From contig RQOL01000531.1 of the NCBI GenBank assembly GCA_013076295.1, positions 1,736,001-1,800,000 of the forward strand: 64,000 nucleotides of DNA. Reading direction: 5' to 3'. Both the position numbers and the translations under genes were made by a program. Positions 58,348 through 64,000 of this stretch are shown here, one piece after another. How positions within the stretch are numbered: the stretch's first letter is position 1; every line of letters begins with the position of its first letter. Below the pieces are notes generated by a model. That model was not told the DNA's origin and did no database searches. It worked only from the letters and a program-made list of their open reading frames with translations. The stretch comes from Sanderia malayensis (lineage: Eukaryota > Cnidaria > Scyphozoa > Semaeostomeae > Pelagiidae).

Positions 58348-61300
58348 CTTATTCACTTATTTTCACTCACTCATTCTATCAATTCACTGATTTGATTCCT
58401 TGCTATTTAACCAATGAATCATTGATTCGTTTGATTAAGCGATTCTTTGCCAATTGATTAACCTTGATTCTCATCTATTTGATTCCATTTGTCCTTCAAA
58501 CCTCTCATATTGTTCGAAACAACCTTTCTTAATAATTAATAGTTCCTTTGTTTTTCTAAGCTGTTTACTCGATTACACTTTTGAATCCTTCTGATTCATT
58601 CATTGCTTTAATAATAAACTATTTATAAAGTTCAACAATGCTTCTTACTTGTTTCGCAGCGCTTTTAATACGATGATACAAGAAAGAAGGAACGTTTGTT
58701 GAATTCATGCAGGGGTCATTATATCTCTTCAACTAAGAAGGTATGTTGTTGTGTATTCATTTGTATTATTAGAATCAATCGATTGTGAATTCCCGGCATG
58801 CACTTTTCCCTCCCACCTCCAATGATATTTCTCGTTAAAACTGAGTAATTTTTGGGAAGATAAGTTTAACCTCGTTCTGGATTACTCTTTGATGAGTCAT
58901 CACGCGTGCGCAGTCGGATATTTAGAACTCGATTTGAAATGCGCATGCGTAGCTACCCCATCACGGGGGTTATTAAAGACAAATCTCGCCATGTCTTCTC
59001 AACAAACATCATTACTTCACAAGACAACGTTGTTTCAGTTTCAGTGAACTTCAAATTTAACGAAATACTACTTCGTTGGTCTTTATTCGTTATCGTTTAT
59101 AACGGGTGTCAGCCACATTCAACCATCTTTCTCTTTCCTATCACCAATATCCCCATTACAAATGAAACTATCTGAAATCGAAGTGTCCTCAGGTTATAAA
59201 TCCTATTTGTCAAAATGGCTAATACCTAATAAAGCTCCACATAAATGTATTATCCACATTTGAAAGTTAATTTAATTCCAATATGAATGGAAAATCTCTA
59301 ACGGCAAAGATACTTCATTTGTTTTATATTTGGCCGAAATAGCGAGGTTTTCATGGCTTAGAATTCATTTAATAAGATATTCTTTATGATTAAGTTTCTT
59401 GTTAAATTTTGGGCCTGTTTTAATCGGATAATACTTTAGCATTTAACTAAATTAGTCGAACAGCCCTATGTAATCCAATGTTCATTCGAGTTAATTCAAA
59501 TGTTGGTTAATTAACTGAAAACGCTCAAACTTTCTATGATTGTGGGTTTGCAGCAGTTTCCAGGGCAGTGGAGTCGTACGCTGACGTTTGAGTTTATGTT
59601 GAAAGAAGGACTCAATTTTGAGATGTTTTTTGCTGGTGTGATGTTAGATGAAAAAATATCGACGATATAGAATAGTTGTGCTCTCAGGTATGTTTGCTAT
59701 CCTATCCACATTTTAATGTTGAAATAACGATATTTTGCCCCATGTAACCAGCCCCTAAACATCTTCTCTTCTCTCATCCCCAACTTAAAAATATCAATTG
59801 ACCCATTTATTCAATACCATACTGACTTTTTTATGGACAACGTATCTTACATATCGTCTTATATCATTAACAATTGCCAATTGTTGCACGTGTGAACATG
59901 ACATTTTACTAAATCTGTACATGCAGTATTCATTACTCGTCGTTAAAATTTCCATGCACCTGATATTCTCAAGCTCAGACGTCATCAACCATCGAATCGA
60001 AAGGACTTGTTTATCTAGGATGTTTTAGTTACCGTCGATAGTTTCATGCAATCGATTTCGAGAAGAAAGCGCAGATGTTTAACTTCAGCTACCTTCAACA
60101 TTACTCATACATATTCTGCACTTGCCCTGCGTAACTAACTGTACGCCACACCAATGGCTCACGGAGGGCGTGTTGATGATTTTCAATGCGTGATATCACA
60201 TAGCGGTAGCGACATGTCGATAAGAGAAATAGAAAGGAACGAGTAATACACCACCACTGCTAATTCACAAGCACATTAATTTGCACGCTAGGCTCACCAG
60301 TGGGCGTAAATACTGCAAGACAATGCAGATTTTATGCGCCTTACAACTCGTTCTGCTTGCTTTTCTTTCACGTCGCAAACTGTCTGAGGCAAGAATTTTG
60401 ATATGATTTTATTAATCAATTCGGATTCTTTGGAGCGTCGATATATTTTCATTGAAAAAGGCTGACTTGATCTCCCTAGCAGTTTAGTTTCAGCTGCTTT
60501 TCGACAGCAGATTAGCTTTTTATCAAAACTGAAAACTTGCATAGAAATCCTTTCGAGGCTATAGAAATGACCCGATTAATTATTTATGGAAACTAAGTGT
60601 AGAGCTATGCTTGCCAGAAACCGTCGTTTGTAGCCAACCTGACTGGTCCATCAAAATAATACTGCTGGCTTAATTTTTTGCCATTTCAATTATTTGGAGC
60701 ATAGATATTCAAGCCATTTTTGTGTACATGATTGAAACTTCAAGATCAACATATATGCTACGCAAAGGTATTCTCTTTAAAATACAACATGTCGCTGTAT
60801 TAAAAAAATTCAAGATGTTATCTTTATTTTTCGATACTTTCTGTTACACTTGCTCCTTATTGCATTGTTGCGTGTACAGGTATCACCATAGCAGAGTATT
60901 TCATATTTTGTACTACCATTTTTATTACGTGTCGTATTATATCAGGTCAATGAACTATTAAATTGATGTTTGGAAGAAGCTGTCACAATATTCAGAATAA
61001 TTATCAATTTAAAAGTAACAAAATTGTGTTCTCTATTTTTCAAGGTGGAATACGGAAATAATCAAAAAGAACCTGGTTTGAGTTGTAGATCAGAGATCCC
61101 TCTTTTGCATTGAAGAGACAAGAACACGTAAGTTTGAAGTTTGTTTTATGCTTTTCTGACACATACGTTCGACAAATAGATAAATTAACAAAGTTACGAA
61201 GCGGGCGATTGAGCATGTAGCGAGCACATTTCGAATGTATAGCTGATGGAACACTGATTTGATAATTCTAGACACTTTATCCCTTAAAAACTCATGTTTC

Positions 61301-61478
61301 CTACGGCCTATAGGGTGATCTACAGTTTCAAAACATACTGCTATGCTTATAGCTATAGTTTGATTAGTAGCAAAGCAAAGAGAACGAATTTCTCATTTGG
61401 CAGGTGCAACATAATTTGCTTTACATATCAATTTGTTGTCAGCAGTCTTATCATACAACATGCAGGGCGAGAATTTGG

Positions 61479-61499
61479 GCTGTTTGAAATTCAAACAGC
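61479..61499. repeat. Short palindrome GCTGTTTGA/AAT/TCAAACAGC
   Basis: Nine-base arms around AAT, followed at once by a second small inverted repeat (GGGCA..TTGCCC). No gene context. Confidence 0.7.
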
Positions 61500-62809
61500 G
61501 GGCATTTCCAATTGCCCACTGTTAGCTTAGATATTTTAATCTGTTTTTCAAAAATCCTAGCTTAGTTGTACATCTTATACTATATGCATAAGCGAATGGA
61601 GCTTTTAGAAAGTCCACGTTAAATAATATAATAGAAAAGCGTCCTTGTTGCCAAGTTGTTTTGCTCTGTTGGCCATACAATGAACAACATACTTTATTCA
61701 AGCTAGTTCGAAGATAGGACTGGACGTGCAACAAAGCGAATACATAGAAGAAATCAATTAATTGTTTTTTTGCTGCCTATACGATGCCTCTCTGGTATTA
61801 CATCAACCAAGTTACGTATACTGAGGATCGATTTTTGATTGGCTGGATAGGACAATAGAGGGCAATTGGTTGAGTCTGTTGCGTATTATATAGGTTATAA
61901 CTACGAGGACTGCTTTAATAATAAAGACAACGGAAATTGAATTAATAAATCTATAGAAATTAAAAATTCGTTGTCAGTCAATCTGCAATAATTCTGACCT
62001 GATTACATCTATGCGAATGCAAAGAGAATTGCTTGCATCTCTTCCCATGTTTACATTTTGGGTTATCCAATCAGCATTTAGGAAGTTAGGTCATATGATA
62101 ATAGCACTGCGATCTTGTTGCTTTTTTCAAACAAGAGCATGAGCTGTTGTCACTCACAGAGGAAATGATGCACAGATTTAATGGTGTGCCACTTAAAGAC
62201 GAGATTCCTTTATCTTGCTTGTTCTGCACTGAAAAGGTATCTTTCAACTTTTAGAACATAATTGGAAGTTCTAAGAATCGCGAGCTCATAATTTTAGAAT
62301 CCATCGTTAATCAGAATATTCTGATAAATCAGCCATGTTCGTTTTTATTGATTTTGTTTCTTAAAATAAGGTCTTGTTCAATATCCTTGGTTGGATTATT
62401 GCATGATCTTCCTTTACACATGCAAACGTTAATGTTTAATCAACTTCGTGTCCTTCTGTTGATCTAGTGCTGAATTTTATTGTCGCTCTACTCAAACAAC
62501 ACGAGGCCCTTCTTGTCACAGAAGTCGATTTTAATATCGCAGTGTTTATTATGTCACTATACCTGTTAGAATCATTTGAATATTAGGGTTAAACAGATTG
62601 GTCAATTTGCTGAAGACGTATGAGATTCTACTTCGCGTGCCCATTACCATAGCAATGACAGTATTTATCACACCCAGTTTTTATCATGCCCAAAATGAGC
62701 TTCTTTTTTAATTATTATTTAATTTCGTTTCAGCATTCATATCTTCATTGCTTTTAGAGATCACAACAGAGAGTCGTAGGATAGAAAAAGACACCAATTT
62801 TCGTTGATA

Positions 62810-63946
62810 ATGTGGAAGATAATTAATTGGAGAAAGCGCTCGTCAACTGGAGAATATGCTGAGGCACAAAAAGATGTTGAAGTTAGGTATCCAGGTAGGT
62901 TTCATTTGAATTCCTTACTCTGCATGGATTATGCAGTGCTCTGCGGACCATAAGAATCAACGATCTTATGGTCCGCACAGTACCTTTTACCTCCAAACAG
63001 GTAATCACCTCCTTTTCAATCGGATTTGCTTGTGCGAAGAAAGGCCAATACGAGGACTGGAGGTATCCTCTGTATAGAGGTTGCTTCTACAAAGACGTGA
63101 GCACTTGTGGAAAGTTTTGTGCCAGCAACCTTTGTCCGTTGCTGGTTGCAGGTGTCCCTTGTAGAACGGTGTCTGGTAATGGAAGATCTGTAAGTGTTTA
63201 TATTGTTTTCTTCAGGTATACCAGAAAAAACATATCAGATGGAGAGGAGAAGGAAGAGAAAGAGAATCAAAGAACACATTGATACATTCATATCCGACTC
63301 AACCCTACATGGGCTGCACTTCTGTTTCGATCGAAAGCACTTGATCAGACGGATCATGTGGACACTGGTTCTCCTTGCAGCTTTCGGCTACGTCTCCGAG
63401 AAGTTGTACGCAAGCGTACAAGAGTTTTTGAGCTATCCGCTGAGCACAGCGACCACAGTAAAGTACGTGAAGAACATGGAGTTTCCAGCCATATCGTTCT
63501 GCAATCGAAACGATTTTCGCAAATCGAAATACTACGGCACGAAGCTGCAAACATTGCCAGCATCCCGCTTCGACCTTCTGAATGGCACCGAATATCGAGA
63601 CATAGTAGACTCTTCCAATCACAGGCTCGTGGACATGCTTGAAGAGGCCAGCTTTGGCGGTATCCCACTGAGCGTCGATAATTTTACTTACTATTGGGAC
63701 AATTCTGGCACAACAAAGTGTTACACGGTGAATTGGGATAAAAGTTCACCCTGGAAGGTGAGTAAAATTGGTGAGAAAGGGGCACTGTCGTTGACTCTTA
63801 ATATTCAGCATTATGAATACGACAACACTACGAATGATGCTGGTGCCAAGTTGATCCTGCACGGACAAGATGAGACTCCGATAAAGACGCCGGGAATTTT
63901 GCTGTCTCCCGGATTACACACCTATGTTGCTGTTTCGAAAATCAAG
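62810..63946 (+). CDS. DEG/ENaC (ASIC-like) sodium channel subunit, 5' part
   Basis: Amiloride-sensitive-type cation channel subunit, plasma membrane; the gene continues past the right edge. Exon 1, 62810-62894, codes MWKIINWRKR... to Pro and joins in frame to exon 2, 63216-63946, which ends in a good donor (ATCAAG/GTAAGT). 272 residues are visible. After a basic cytoplasmic segment (RRRKRKRIKEH) comes the family motif FISDSTLHGLHF (the HG gating motif), then the first membrane helix (IMWTLVLLAAFGYVSEKLY). The start of the extracellular domain follows, with YPLSTATTVKYV and FPAISFCNRNDFR, matching the FPA-x-(T/S)-x-C-N block of the family. Sequons NGT, NFT and NTT are present. The Cys-rich core and second helix are outside the window. 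An in-frame stop precedes the ATG at 62810. Ligand or gating cannot be inferred. Confidence 0.93.
62942..62977. repeat. Perfect 14-bp inverted repeat with 8-base loop
   Basis: TGCGGACCATAAGA, loop ATCAACGA, then TCTTATGGTCCGCA. It lies in the first intron of the DEG/ENaC gene just before a cysteine-rich open stretch. Confidence 0.9.
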
Positions 63947-64000
63947 GTAAGTGCCTCGTCTCCGATTCTTGCCTCGCTTTGAATACTCACAGGATCTTGC

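Larger units (their letters stand above)
52515..62809. other. Gene-poor region between NK2 and the DEG/ENaC gene
   Basis: About 10.3 kb with no convincing gene. Short open stretches exist: - strand 55788-56147, 54882-55148 and 60294-60542. None shows a splice pattern or a family motif. It may hold distal control sequence for the NK2 gene. A tetranucleotide array and small palindromes are listed separately. Confidence 0.5.

Noticed and set aside
58218..58457. 79-codon + strand frame with FIHSFIHSF repeat
   Set aside because: Produced by the (ATTC)n microsatellite.
60294..60542. 82-codon - strand frame
   Set aside because: No splice sites, no motif, isolated; length is expected by chance in 10 kb of sequence.
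1..64000. tRNA, rRNA, CRISPR arrays, bacterial operons, viral genes
   Set aside because: No tRNA box pattern, rRNA segment, spaced direct-repeat array or viral polymerase/capsid-like frame was seen; the gene structure is eukaryotic throughout.

Overview
The window looks like nuclear DNA of an early-branching animal, most likely a cnidarian (possibly an anthozoan). The DNA is AT-rich. Genes are split by mostly short GT-AG introns, and miniature inverted-repeat transposons are common. The gene set includes an NK2 homeobox gene, a DEG/ENaC channel, an mGluR-type receptor, an adenosine-receptor-like GPCR and a small cystine-knot cytokine. The lineage is inferred from gene content and style; a placozoan or sponge is not excluded.

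Layout. 1-8553 (-): a kinesin whose motor domain is spread over 13 small exons, followed by one exon of at least 2.66 kb that encodes a very acidic tail and runs off the left edge. 11647-21840 (+): a drebrin-like/Abp1 actin-binding adaptor with two SH3 domains; its 5.3-kb intron holds a complete intronless metabotropic-glutamate-like receptor at 16368-19130. 22574-22894 (+): EMC5/MMGT1. 23362-24899 (-): a secreted cystine-knot protein resembling IL-17. 26997-29093 (+): the U4/U6.U5 tri-snRNP 27-kDa RS protein. 30093-31706 (-): an adenosine-receptor-like GPCR with a transposon copy in its intron. 31707-40276: a gene-poor, repeat-rich stretch. 40277-42285 (-) and 42609-44965 (+): two E3 ubiquitin ligases, RNF139/TRC8-like and RNF4-like, head to head across 323 bp. 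46178-52514 (-): an NK2-class homeobox gene with TN motif, homeodomain and NK2-specific domain. 52515-62809: about 10 kb with no convincing gene. 62810 to the right edge (+): the 5' part of a DEG/ENaC channel gene.

These are ordinary, mostly unrelated animal genes rather than one pathway. The features most worth following are the tandem SH3 duplication in the drebrin-like gene, the nested intronless receptor, the IL-17-like candidate, the long kinesin tail with a motor resembling the ARM-type kinesins, the head-to-head E3 ligase pair, and several families of terminal-inverted-repeat elements. Exon coordinates come from manual splicing; internal reading frame was checked across each junction and exceptions are stated.
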